Source of the DNA: Hydrogenoanaerobacterium sp032017025
GTDB taxonomy: Bacteria; Bacillota; Clostridia; Oscillospirales; Ruminococcaceae
Assembly (NCBI RefSeq): GCF_032017025.1
Contig: NZ_DALZQO010000001.1
Location: 62,001-126,000 of the forward strand
DNA: 64,000 nucleotides
Reading direction: 5' to 3'
In this document: piece by piece, positions 40,407 through 49,900 of the stretch
How the letters are laid out: every line of letters begins with the position of its first letter
How positions within the stretch are numbered: the stretch's first letter is position 1
Position numbers and translations under genes: made by a program
Notes under the pieces: model-generated
Told to the model about the DNA's origin: nothing
Seen by the model: only the letters and a program-made list of their open reading frames with translations
The model's database searches: none

Positions 40407-41286
40407 AGATGGCACCTCCTGCAAAAACAATCGCCTGCTTGAGCGCACGCCTGGACAGCTCTTCGACAAGCTGCAAACGGAACTCCTTGGATGCACGCCA
40501 TGAGGTTCTGGGGTTTACCTCTGTAATGGCGGTTTTCCCCACCTGCTCAAACAGCTCGGGGGTGATTTTTTGCCCGTTCGCAAGCTTTTCTGTCTCATGG
40601 CAGCGCATGGGCACAGGCCCTGCAACACCAAATGCAAGGCGCATATCCTCAATAACGGTTTTGTCTTCGCTGAGTTTTACATTTACCGCACATCCGAGGG
40701 TAGCAATATCCATAGCATTGCGTTGTGCGTATTTAATGTAATGTCCGCCAAAGCCCTCGTAGTTATCTTTTGTAATGTAGATAGCCGTTACCAGCTCACC
40801 ATGCTCAAGGTTGACCTTACCTGCGCTCTTGTAGAAATCGGCGATGGGCAGGGTGCGTTTGCCTGTCTTGCCGGTAATCTCGATGACAGCGTTCAGCGAA
40901 AACAAGGTGGAAGCACTATCCGCACTGGTGACACCGTTGCAGATGTTGCCGCCAATGGTACCTATGTTGCGGATTTGGGGGCCGCCCACCTGATCGACTG
41001 CGTTGCCCAGAATAGGAATATTTTTTTCGATAATATCGTTGTAGGTAATATGAGAGAAAGAAGTGGCAGGCTTGATGACGATGGTGCCGTCCTGCTCAAG
41101 GTAGACACCTTCCAGCTCTTTGATACCGTGGATGCTGACCAAATTGCAGCCTGCAAGCTTGCCCTCGCGAATTTTAATCAGCACATCGCTGCCGCCTGAA
41201 ATAACGATCGCGGTCGGGTCAGCCAAAAGTGCATCAATCGCGTCCGATACACTCTTTGCCAGATAGATTTTTTCAATATCATACAT
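40399..41286 (-). CDS. xdhB: Xanthine dehydrogenase FAD-binding subunit
   Basis: 295 residues with VISGGSDVLIKIREGKL, GPQIRNIGTIGGNICNGVTSADSA and RTSWRASKEFRLQLVEEL, all close to E. coli XdhB. Passes electrons from the iron-sulfur subunit to NAD+ or another acceptor. It is the only stand-alone FAD subunit of this type in the window, so the XdhD-type enzyme may borrow it or use YgfK. Confidence 0.95.
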   Translation of the reverse strand: MYDIEKIYLAKSVSDAIDALLADPTAIVISGGSDVLIKIREGKLAGCNLVSIHGIKELEGVYLEQDGTIVIKPATSFSHITYNDIIEKNIPILGNAVDQVGGPQIRNIGTIGGNICNGVTSADSASTLFSLNAVIEITGKTGKRTLPIADFYKSAGKVNLEHGELVTAIYITKDNYEGFGGHYIKYAQRNAMDIATLGCAVNVKLSEDKTVIEDMRLAFGVAGPVPMRCHETEKLANGQKITPELFEQVGKTAITEVNPRTSWRASKEFRLQLVEELSRRALKQAIVFAGGAIYE

Positions 41287-41302
41287 AAGTCGTGCCCCCT
41301 TT

Positions 41303-43585
41303 CTAAATTAATCCGGCTTCGGTAAACTTCTCTACTAGTTTTTGCGGGTTGAGCGGCAGCGAGTTGATGCCTACACCGGTTGCATGCAGCACTGCGTTGC
41401 GGATAGCCGGGGCCGGCGGGATTGCCGGCGGCTCGCCAAGTGCTTTGTTTCCGTACGGTCCGCTTGGATCGAGCGTTTCAACAAACGCCACATGCAGTTC
41501 CGGGGTATCCATACTGGTGGGGAGCTTGTAATCGAGCAGGTTATTGTTCAGGGGTTTTCCCTTTGCATCGTAAAGCAGCTGCTCCGAAAGCGCATAGCCC
41601 AGCCCCATGCTCATTCCGCCGTGCACCTGTGCCTCGGCAAGCTTGGGGTTGATGAGCACACCACTGTCGTGTACGTTGATAATGTCAACTACATTGACCT
41701 TACCGAGCGGAATATCCACCTCAACCTCGGCAAAGCAAGCGCCAAATGCAAAGGTATTGTCTTTGCAATGGTTGGTAGCCTCAGCGGTAATGTGCACCGA
41801 ATAATCAAGACTGTAGAACGCCTCCATCGCAAGCCGTTCCATGCTCAGCAGCACATCGCCGCTTTCCTTATCCACAATGTTACCGTCTGAGATATCTAGC
41901 TTTTCTACGGGTATTTTCAGCATATAGTTGGCATAATCCAGAATCTTCGCCTTAAACTGCTCAGCAGCTTTCTTAAGCGCCATGCCACTGACATAGGTTT
42001 GACGAGACGCATACGCACCGGTGTCAAACGGGGTCACATCGGTATCCTGTGTGGAAATGATGTGGATGTCTTCCAGCTTAAAGCCTATGGTTTCAGCCGC
42101 CATCTGGGTGAACACTGTATCGGCGCCCTGCCCAATTTCGGTTGCGCCCATCTGAAGCTGTGCAGAACCATCTTGATTGAGAATCAAACGGCTGCTGGCG
42201 GTTTCCAGCGAAATTGGGTATACGCCCGTTTTATAAGTGAAAATCGACATGCCTACGCCGCGGCGGATAGGGCCCGTCTGGTTGAAATATTTCTTGCGCT
42301 TCTCATCCCAGTGAATGTGCTCTTTGCCTTTTTTAATACATTCCAGCAAGCCGCTGGAATAGCAGGTAAGACCTGTAAACGGGTCTTTGTAGCCGAGCGG
42401 CATGCAGTTTTTCTCGCGGATTTCGACCGGATCGATGCCAAGTTCTCTCGCGATGTCATCCATTTGGCATTCCATTGCAAACGCCATTTGGGGTATGCCG
42501 TAACCACGCATTGCACCGCCCGAGCCAATGTTGGTGTACACGGTGTAAGCATCCGCTTTCAGCCCGATCTCATCCTGGTAGAGATAACGATAGGCATTGG
42601 TTGCATTTGCTACAATTGCGTGACCATGCGACGCATAGCCGCCCTGATTGGAGTAGGCTTCCAGCGTACGCCCTACCAGTTTTCCGTCTGGAGTAATCGC
42701 TGCCTTTGTCTTAAATGCAATGGCATGTCGTGTACGGGTGGAAACAAAGGTTTCCTCACGTGAAATCTCTAGCTTGACGCAACGCCCGCCCACCTTAGAG
42801 CAGAGGTATGCGTTGAGGGGTTCGTAAAGAACCTCCTGCTTATTGCCGAAGCCACCGCCTATGTAAGGTTTGATGACACGAACCTTGCCCCAAGGGATAC
42901 CCATTGCCTGACCGATTACGCGGCGGACAATGTGGGGAATCTGCGTGGAGGACACGACAACGATTCTATCCTTTTCCATATACGCATAAGAAACTGGCGG
43001 CTCAATGTGGCAGTGCTGTACAACTTGCGTTTCATACTCGCCGTCAAAAAAATGTACACCCTCTGCTTTAAATGCCGCTTCGGGGTCACCTACCGTAAAG
43101 GAGGTATGCTTGAGTATGTTATTGGGATATTCGTCATGAACAATAGGTGCGCCCTCTTTCATGGCCTGTTCAGGGGTGAGCAAAGGTTCAAGCTCCTCGT
43201 ATTCCACCTTGATACGCTTTAAGGCGCGGCTCGCTGCAACTTCATCCTCAGCCACAACCGCAGCAATATCATCACCGTAAATGCGCACGCGCTGATTGAG
43301 CAGCTTTCTATCAGATATATCCTGATGAGACTCCTCAACCGACCAGGGGTGACCGGGGGTTGGGAACTGGATATCGGGGACATCAAAGCAGGTGACGATT
43401 TTGACCACGCCGGGTACTTTTTCCGCCTCGGATGTATCCATGCTTTTGACCCAGCCGTTCGCAATGGTACTATGCAAAACCTTAGCAACGAGCATTTCTC
43501 TTTCAAAGAAGTCGTCGGTATACCGGGCGCCGCCGGTTACCTTTTCTACTGCGTCAACACGATTGATACTCTTTCTGATTGCCAC
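41303..43585 (-). CDS. xdhA: Xanthine dehydrogenase molybdenum-binding subunit
   Basis: 760 residues from a GTG start (AGGAGAG 9 nt upstream), similar in length to E. coli XdhA (752). Motifs: IGGGFGNKQEV, GSGGAMRGYGIPQMAFAME, TEIGQGADTVFTQMAAE, and the catalytic Glu718 in ALGEPPAIPPAPAI. Oxidises hypoxanthine or xanthine (or reduces urate) at the Mo site. First gene of xdhABC with a strong promoter at 43680-43708. Confidence 0.95.
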   Translation of the reverse strand: MAIRKSINRVDAVEKVTGGARYTDDFFEREMLVAKVLHSTIANGWVKSMDTSEAEKVPGVVKIVTCFDVPDIQFPTPGHPWSVEESHQDISDRKLLNQRVRIYGDDIAAVVAEDEVAASRALKRIKVEYEELEPLLTPEQAMKEGAPIVHDEYPNNILKHTSFTVGDPEAAFKAEGVHFFDGEYETQVVQHCHIEPPVSYAYMEKDRIVVVSSTQIPHIVRRVIGQAMGIPWGKVRVIKPYIGGGFGNKQEVLYEPLNAYLCSKVGGRCVKLEISREETFVSTRTRHAIAFKTKAAITPDGKLVGRTLEAYSNQGGYASHGHAIVANATNAYRYLYQDEIGLKADAYTVYTNIGSGGAMRGYGIPQMAFAMECQMDDIARELGIDPVEIREKNCMPLGYKDPFTGLTCYSSGLLECIKKGKEHIHWDEKRKKYFNQTGPIRRGVGMSIFTYKTGVYPISLETASSRLILNQDGSAQLQMGATEIGQGADTVFTQMAAETIGFKLEDIHIISTQDTDVTPFDTGAYASRQTYVSGMALKKAAEQFKAKILDYANYMLKIPVEKLDISDGNIVDKESGDVLLSMERLAMEAFYSLDYSVHITAEATNHCKDNTFAFGACFAEVEVDIPLGKVNVVDIINVHDSGVLINPKLAEAQVHGGMSMGLGYALSEQLLYDAKGKPLNNNLLDYKLPTSMDTPELHVAFVETLDPSGPYGNKALGEPPAIPPAPAIRNAVLHATGVGINSLPLNPQKLVEKFTEAGLI

Positions 43586-43679
43586 GTTATCACTCTCCTA
43601 ATTGTGTATCATTCAACATTTTACGAGTTTTTGTGCCTGCGAAATGCCGAACCATGAGCAGATACTTTTTCTGCTTTTT

Positions 43680-43708
43680 ATTATACATGTATTAGTCATA
43701 CTTTTCAA
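43680..43708 (-). promoter_or_regulatory. xdhABC promoter with embedded TTAGTCATACTT site
   Basis: Minus strand TTGAAA (43703-43708), 17-bp spacer, TATAAT (43680-43685), near consensus. The spacer holds ATTAGTCATACTT (43691-43703, plus strand), identical in 13/13 to 45292-45304 near guaD, so a protein bound there would block polymerase. Confidence 0.8.
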
Positions 43709-43758
43709 TAGTATCTACAAATATTCGGAACATTTTTTGATTTTTCTACACACATTAG

Positions 43759-43774
43759 TACACATTGCACAATA
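43759..43774. promoter_or_regulatory. TACACATTGCACAATA element upstream of xdhA
   Basis: 14/16 identical to TACATATTGCATAATA at 45345-45360 (guaD/gntR region), and the first 12 bases are identical to 27934-27945 in the ssnA leader. It lies 51 bp upstream of the xdhA -35 box. Confidence 0.45.
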
Positions 43775-43790
43775 ATCTCTATAAAAAAGT

Positions 43791-43838
43791 AGCAGCCGCA
43801 AGTAGGAGAAGCTTAAATCTCTACTTGCGGCGGCTGCT
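43791..43838 (-). terminator. Hairpin after guaD
   Basis: AGCAGCCGC-AAGTAG-AGA arms (43791-43809 with 43818-43838, with a 3-nt bulge); a U-rich run follows on the minus strand (ACTTTTTTATAG). Ends the guanine deaminase transcript before the xdhA promoter region. Confidence 0.7.
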
Positions 43839-43855
43839 TATATGAGGTTTTGTGG

Positions 43856-45130
43856 TTATCGGATTTGTTTGCCCTTGATAAACTTGTGAATCACATTTCG
43901 GTCATCGGAAAGGTAGATGATACGCTCGAGCCTCTGCTGAACCGAAAACTCCTCCGAGCCCTCCAGGTTGCTGTCGTCGAGCACTACCGCATCAAACTCA
44001 TAACCCTCTTCAAAACTGCCAACCTTGCCCCAGAACGCTCCGCCGCCCTTGGTTGCCAAATAAAAAGCCTCGGGCACAGTAAGGGGGGCGAGGGTTTTAT
44101 CTTTAAGCGCCCAGCGCAGTTTGGAAGCGCGTATTGCGTCTGCCATTGCTTTGAATATAGAAAGATCGGCACCGCCCGCGACATCGCTGCCCAAACCGAC
44201 GCGCATATTGCGCTCAAGATAGGTGCGCACCGGCGCTACACCGCTGCAAATGTTCATATTGGATTGCGGACAATGCGCAATGAAAACACCGTTCTTGTCC
44301 ATCAGCTCTAGCTCCGCCTCATTGGGGTGCACACAGTGCGCCATTATGGTTGGGCATTCTCCCCCAAACACACCGTATTTTTCATAGGCATCGCCGTAGC
44401 AGTGAGTATCGGGGTGGAGCTGCTGCACCCATGCAATTTCAGATGCATTTTCAGAAAGATGCGACTGCAGCGGCAGCTTGTATTTTCGCTGCAACTCGCC
44501 CAGCCCCGCCATTAGTTCATTGCTGCATGATGGAATGAAACGTGGTGTCAGCATCGGCTTACAATTTTCGTAACGGCCGACACAGCCTTTCAGCCATTTT
44601 TCGGTGGCTTCTACCGATTGTACGGTTGTTTCAATCAGGTTATCGGGGCTGTTGCGGTCCATATTAACTTTGCCGATATACGCCTGTACACCGGTTTGCT
44701 CCACTAAATCCATTAAAATATTGGTGGCAGGGACATGTAGCGTTGCGAATATGGCAGCTCGTGTGGTTGCACTGGCTGAAAGCGCGCGTGTAAAACGCCC
44801 ATAGGCTTTTCTGGCGTAGGCCTCTTCGGCATATTTTGCCTCTTCAGGAAATGCGTAGGTGTTCAGCCATGGCAGCAGTTCCAAATCCATGCCCAGTGCG
44901 CGGTAGGTGTATTGGGGGGCATGAACATGCAGGTCGATAAGCCCGGGGATAATCAGCTTATTGCCGTAGTCGGTGATAGGGATACCCTCAAAGCGCGAAG
45001 GTATTGTCTCAAAGACACCAGCAACCTTTCCGTCCTCACAGATCAGATAAGATGTGGCTGCCGAAACCAGCGTATTACAATCCTGCGAGTAGATGACACT
45101 GCCCTTGAGTGCGAATGCGTTGTTGTTCAT
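43856..45130 (-). CDS. guaD: Guanine deaminase
   Basis: 424 residues from ATG 45130 (GGAGG 8-9 nt upstream). Amidohydrolase motifs PGLIDLHVHAPQYTYR, LQSHLSENASEIAWV, MAHCVHPNEAEL and GLGSDVAGG. Converts guanine to xanthine and ammonia, feeding xdhABC next to it. Divergent from a GntR/UTRA regulator; promoter at 45314-45342. Confidence 0.93.
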   Translation of the reverse strand: MNNNAFALKGSVIYSQDCNTLVSAATSYLICEDGKVAGVFETIPSRFEGIPITDYGNKLIIPGLIDLHVHAPQYTYRALGMDLELLPWLNTYAFPEEAKYAEEAYARKAYGRFTRALSASATTRAAIFATLHVPATNILMDLVEQTGVQAYIGKVNMDRNSPDNLIETTVQSVEATEKWLKGCVGRYENCKPMLTPRFIPSCSNELMAGLGELQRKYKLPLQSHLSENASEIAWVQQLHPDTHCYGDAYEKYGVFGGECPTIMAHCVHPNEAELELMDKNGVFIAHCPQSNMNICSGVAPVRTYLERNMRVGLGSDVAGGADLSIFKAMADAIRASKLRWALKDKTLAPLTVPEAFYLATKGGGAFWGKVGSFEEGYEFDAVVLDDSNLEGSEEFSVQQRLERIIYLSDDRNVIHKFIKGKQIR

Positions 45131-45291
45131 TACAGTTCCTCCGTTTCTGTCGGATGGCGGTTGCAATTTTAAGTCCGCGGGGTTTCACATTTTCCGCGGG
45201 ACGTGTTGTTTTTTGTATGCATTTAGGCTATAATGAAAGATGCTTTTACATTGCAACGGAACGTTCTCATTTTTAATTATGCATATTCATT

Positions 45292-45304
45292 ATTAGTCAT
45301 ACTT
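45292..45304. promoter_or_regulatory. ATTAGTCATACTT site at the guaD transcription start
   Basis: Identical in 13/13 to 43691-43703 in the xdhA promoter. It lies about 10 bp downstream of the guaD -10 box. Fits the GntR-type half-site pattern GT-N3-AC. Confidence 0.5.
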
Positions 45305-45313
45305 ATTACTTTT

Positions 45314-45342
45314 ATGATAACGTATTTTTTGAAACCTTACAA
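45314..45342 (-). promoter_or_regulatory. guaD promoter
   Basis: Minus strand TTGTAA (45337-45342), 17-bp spacer, TATCAT (45314-45319). The leader would be about 180 nt. Confidence 0.55.
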
Positions 45343-45344
45343 GA

Positions 45345-45391
45345 TACATATTGCATAATATTCATTTCTGTTATTGATTCAATTATAACAG
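45345..45391. promoter_or_regulatory. Regulatory cluster between guaD and gntR
   Basis: TACATATTGCATAATA (45345-45360, matches the xdhA upstream element) abuts the guaD -35 box. A dyad CTGTTAT/ATAACAG (45368-45374 with 45385-45391) overlaps a possible gntR -10 box TATAAC (45384-45389). The 342-bp divergent region 45131-45472 holds these sites and no gene that I can support. Confidence 0.4.
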
Positions 45392-45472
45392 GAACAAGCG
45401 TGATTGTAAAAAAATATCTAAAATTGACTTGAGCATTGTTTGCTTTTAGTCGATGCGGGAGGAGACCTATCC

Positions 45473-46222
45473 ATGTCGGATAACTATGAGCTGCCCCACT
45501 TTGGTGGCAAATTAATGTCTACGCAGGTAAGCGCCCTGCTCATGAAGGAACTGAAAAGCGGTATTTTTTCGAAAAGTGAAAAATTGCCCTCTGAGGTGGA
45601 ACTAGCCGAGCGCCTGGGCGTATCGCGCACAGTGATTCGCGATGCACTTTCCGACATTGAGCGTGAGGGCTTTATTGAACGAGTACGCGGTATTGGCACA
45701 GTCATCTGCCGTGACATTGTAAACCTCACCAATCGCCTTGATTTAAAGCTGGAATACAATGAGCTGATTATCAATTCAGGCTATACCCCCGTTACCGATA
45801 ACTTAAAGCTACGCATTGAGTATGCCGATGAGGAGAATGCAGAGCATTTAAACGTTGACGTAGGCTCAAAGCTGATTGTTTGTGAAAAGCGTATTTTGGC
45901 GGGCAATATCCCTTGCATTTATTCCATCGACTATCTCTCGTACGATCTTTTTAACGGTATAGAGTACACCGATATCGACTGGTCGCAGCCGATTTTTGAT
46001 TTGCTTGATAAATATTGCGGACTGATTGTTGTTACCGATATTGCGAAGGTTACTGCCACCAATGCGGATGAATTTATTCGCGAAAAGCTGCAGGTACAGC
46101 CTAAGCAAGCGCTTATTCTGCTGGATGAGGTTGGCTTTTGTAAACTGAGCAGACCGGTGCTGCGATCGTTAGAGTTTTACACCGAATTCTTTGATTTTAC
46201 TATGCTGCGTAAAAAGTTTTAA
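45473..46222 (+). CDS. GntR-family regulator with UTRA ligand domain
   Basis: 249 residues from ATG 45473 (GGGAGGAG 9 nt upstream). Winged HTH residues 12-82 (KLPSEVELAERLGVSRTVIRDALS, GFIERVRGIGTVI) and a UTRA-like effector domain (about 100-245; VGSKLIVCEKRILAGNIPCIYSIDYL). Divergent from guaD and close to xdhABC, so it probably represses purine genes and responds to a purine or nucleoside effector. The ATTAGTCATACTT and dyad sites nearby are candidate operators. Confidence 0.88.
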   Translation: MSDNYELPHFGGKLMSTQVSALLMKELKSGIFSKSEKLPSEVELAERLGVSRTVIRDALSDIEREGFIERVRGIGTVICRDIVNLTNRLDLKLEYNELIINSGYTPVTDNLKLRIEYADEENAEHLNVDVGSKLIVCEKRILAGNIPCIYSIDYLSYDLFNGIEYTDIDWSQPIFDLLDKYCGLIVVTDIAKVTATNADEFIREKLQVQPKQALILLDEVGFCKLSRPVLRSLEFYTEFFDFTMLRKKF

Positions 46223-46258
46223 AAAATGTCCCCGATTTAAAATCGGGGACATTTTTTT
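46221..46258. terminator. Terminator after gntR
   Basis: Long perfect stem (46221-46238 with 46240-46257) around ATGTCCCCGAT, with A- and T-runs. Confidence 0.9.
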
Positions 46259-46434
46259 ATTCTAAAAGTAAAGCTTTCTCTTTATTCAATGTTTCTATTT
46301 CAGTTGCGTGGGTGCCTGCTGCCGCGTTTTTCATCACACTTTACTGACCTTTGCACCCTATGGGGCATACCATAGATTGGGTAACTATAAAAGCAACGAG
46401 ATACAAAATATTAGCGATGAAAGGAGATGATCGC

Positions 46435-46878
46435 TTGGATCAAGACGACACCCTCAATCAGATAGTTTTAAACGGCCTATCTATACTAAGCAATACCTTT
46501 CTGCAGGCACAGGGAGACTCCTTGGATACTATAAGCTTACATTGTCACTGTATTTGCAAAGATATTAAAGAATCCATTTACATCAAAGATTTGCAATGTG
46601 TAGTTGATAGCAGCATTAGTTATGACGATATTCAGCGATTTGTTTTGGATAACAGAACGATTGTTCGAGCAGGCTATAACGTTGCCATCAAATATTCCGA
46701 CAAAGAAGGCTGCGAAAAGAAAACCTATTTTAGCGGCAGTGTGCTTTTTGTGGACCTCCCCGAGCCATTTGCATCCTGCGATTTTACTGTGCATCTTTGC
46801 AATTTTAAAGTGGAAAACTATTGCACTAAAACAACGATTTCGGCACTTGCAAAATTGTACTGTAACCCAGAGCCCTGA
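46435..46878 (+). CDS. Hypothetical Cys-rich protein
   Basis: 147 residues if the TTG at 46435 is the start: AAAGGAG lies 8 nt upstream, the best site around. An in-frame ATG at 46417 would add six residues but has no ribosome binding site. The protein has eight Cys (for example CHCICKD, LQCVVD, EGCEKK, YCTK, YCNPEP) in a probably all-beta fold with no signal peptide or membrane segment. I do not recognise the family. It stands alone between the gntR and lacZ terminators. Confidence 0.65.
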   Translation: MDQDDTLNQIVLNGLSILSNTFLQAQGDSLDTISLHCHCICKDIKESIYIKDLQCVVDSSISYDDIQRFVLDNRTIVRAGYNVAIKYSDKEGCEKKTYFSGSVLFVDLPEPFASCDFTVHLCNFKVENYCTKTTISALAKLYCNPEP

Positions 46879-46890
46879 TTATCAAAGAGC

Positions 46891-46928
46891 AAAAATGCCT
46901 GTCATTATAATGATGACAGGCATTTTTT
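46891..46928. terminator. Bidirectional terminator between the hypothetical gene and lacZ
   Basis: AAAAATGCCTGTCAT (46891-46905) pairs with ATGACAGGCATTTTT (46912-46926) and ends in T. It lies between convergent genes and serves both. Confidence 0.88.
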
Positions 46929-46931
46929 GTC

Positions 46932-49900
46932 TTACCTGCTGATGTTGGGAAGAATCGAGAACTCAAAATCGAACTGCTCTTGATCTGTTCTATATTGCGG
47001 CAGAAGCTCTGGGCCGCAGCTGTTCGAGCCAACCCCGCTTTGGAAGGCATCTATACATAAAACTGCATAGCCGCTTTTCTTTAGTAGAAAATTGTGTGAT
47101 TTCGTCGTCAGTTCCTCCTGTGTATAACTGGACGCATTAAACGAAAACGGCGCTTTGCTCTTTACCGTAATCTTTACTCCATCATCATTCGCAAGTTGGA
47201 CATATTCGCAGCCAAAATGGCTTCCGTTTTCCTGCGGCTTGATATAGTCCTCGTGCAAATCTGGCAGGGTGCAGCAAAAACGGGATAAGTACGATGACCT
47301 GTGCTTATCGATGTAACTTTCATTAGGCCCATACCCCAAATATTCAACCCGCTCAAGGCTTTTGGGCAGCAGAATACGCATTCCAAACCGCGGCAGATAG
47401 GGCAAGCCTGCCGTCTTATGCGCTAGGATGTGCAGCACGACCTCACCGGTCTCCCTAACAATCCAATGTGCGGTAACATCCAATATCCGCTGTACGTGTA
47501 TGGCGGAAACCGATAGCCTGCTGATGATTTCAATTTGGTGCTCCTGCTGGAACCATGAGGTTTCATACACTTTAACAATAGTTCTGTCATACCCGCAAGC
47601 GCGCCACTTTTCGGCTATGTAACGGTCGTTATCGGTCGGGGCACGCCACAGGTTGTATTCAATGGGGGTTTCGAGCAGTTGAAAACCACTGAGCTCCATA
47701 CCGGCAAAAGAACCTTTCGTTTTATCGTAACGGTAACAAAAGGTGTCTGCTTTTACCGTAAGACAGCGCCCGTCATCTTCACATGCAATTGCGGCATGCT
47801 CTAAATCACAGGTATCATGGGAGTAATCCGTATGCCCTTGCACCCCTTCTGAAATACAAAACTGGTCGAAGCCGAGCATATGCCCCTCCTTTACCAGTGA
47901 GGTATCGTGTTTTTGAAGGTAGATTAGCTTAAGATAGCATCTTTTGTCTTTAGGCACCGAACAGCAAAGCGTTATTTTTCCGCAGGCATGCGCTGCAATA
48001 TCCCCATAGGCCTGCACCGGTATCTCACCCTTCTCCGTCACTTCTCCATCCTGCTCCAGTTCATAGGATATAGAAACGGCATCCCCCAGCGTCATAAAAT
48101 CCAGCATATTTATTAGTATAAATTCGCCTGCTTTAAGGTAGTGCACCTTTGCACGAACGGGGCGCAGCACATTTTTATATTCCAGAAGCCCCGTGTGCGG
48201 GCGTCTGTCGGGGAAAACCAAACCGTCCAAGCAAAAGTTACCGTCGTTGGGGAACTCGCCGAAGTCGCCCCCGTAAAGAAACTTTTCTTTTCCATCTCCC
48301 GTTTCTCCTGCATAAACCGCATGATCGCACCATTCCCACACAAAACCCCCGCTGAACCCGTCATACTGGCACATCAGCTCAAAATAGTCCTCCAAATCAC
48401 CGGGTCCGTTGCCCATAGCATGGGAATACTCGCAAAGTACAAATGGTTTCTTAGCTCCGCTGGCAGCAAAATAGTCCTTCACCTCCTGTGTCGACGCATA
48501 CATTCTGCTGTAAACATCCAGCATAGAGGTGTCACACTGTTTGTTCTGTGCCCAAAAGCTGCCCTCATAGTGCAGTAGGCGCGTTGGATCGTACTGCTTT
48601 GCCCACCGCCCCGCAACCTCAAAATTGTGCCCATAGCCCGATTCATTCCCCAGTGACCAAACAATTACACTGGGGCGGTTTTTATCGCGTATTACAAGGC
48701 GCTGCACCCTATCCAGTATCGCTTTTTCAAACCGTGTATCCTCTGCGAGCAAGTGGTATGTTTCTTCGGGCGAACCGCCGTAAATTGCGGTAACCCCATG
48801 TGTTTCTACATCAGCTTCTTCTATGAGATAAAAACCGTATTCGTCGCACAGCTGTGCAAAAACAGGAGAGTTAGGGTAGTGTGAGGTGCGAATGGCATTG
48901 ATGTTGTGCTGTTTCATCAGCTGTAAGTCCACCAGCATTTCTTCTTCGGTAACGGCACATCCGTTGTAAGGGCTGGAGTCATGCCGGTTCACGCCCTTCA
49001 ACTTGATGTTTTGCCCATTTACAAATAGGATTCCATTTGCTACCGTGACCTCGCGAATTCCTACACTTGTCGTGATGAACTCTCCGCCCGCTTCCATAAC
49101 AAGTCGGTAAAGATATGGCTGCTCGGCGTTCCATAAAACGGGGTTTTCAAGCTCGATATTGAACATGTCTTTATCCGCTGCCCCGCTGCAAATCTCTTGC
49201 CCCTGCGCGGTATACAGCGTATAGTGCACGGGAACTATCTCGCCGCTGAACGCACACTGAACTTGTATTTTCGCTGTGTTTTGTTCCTGCGCCAGCAGTG
49301 TTCTAATTGTAAAATCTCTTAAATGCTGATGTGGACGGAAAAGCAGATAGACATCTCGAAAAATTCCGGACATTCTCAGCTTATCCTGATCTTCAAGATA
49401 TGATCCATCACACCACTTCAGCACCAACACAAATATGGTATTTTTACCGCTGCGAATATGGTGAGTAACATCAAATTCGCTCGTACTGTGGGAAACCTGA
49501 CTGTACCCCACAAATTCTCCGTTGATCCAGAGATAAAAGCAAGAATCCACACCCTCAAAATTAAGGAAGGACACAAAGTCCTCCTTGTCCTGCGCAATCT
49601 CAAATTCACGTATGTATAATCCGCAAGGGTTTTCATCGGGAACAAATGGCGGGTCGTACGGAAACGGATAGCGGATATTGGTGTACTGGTGTGTGTCGTA
49701 TCCATGATTTTGCCACACGGATGGAACGGGGATATCGGTTAAGCAGCGGGTGTCGAACTGAGGAGTAAAAAATCCGGAAGGCACATCATAAAGACTGCTG
49801 TAGTAGCCAAACTTCCACTGCCCGCTCAGAAGCTGCAGCCGGTCAGAGGCTTTCCATTTTTGTGCCATCGCTGCCTCTCTGCCCGAAAAAGGAATATAAT

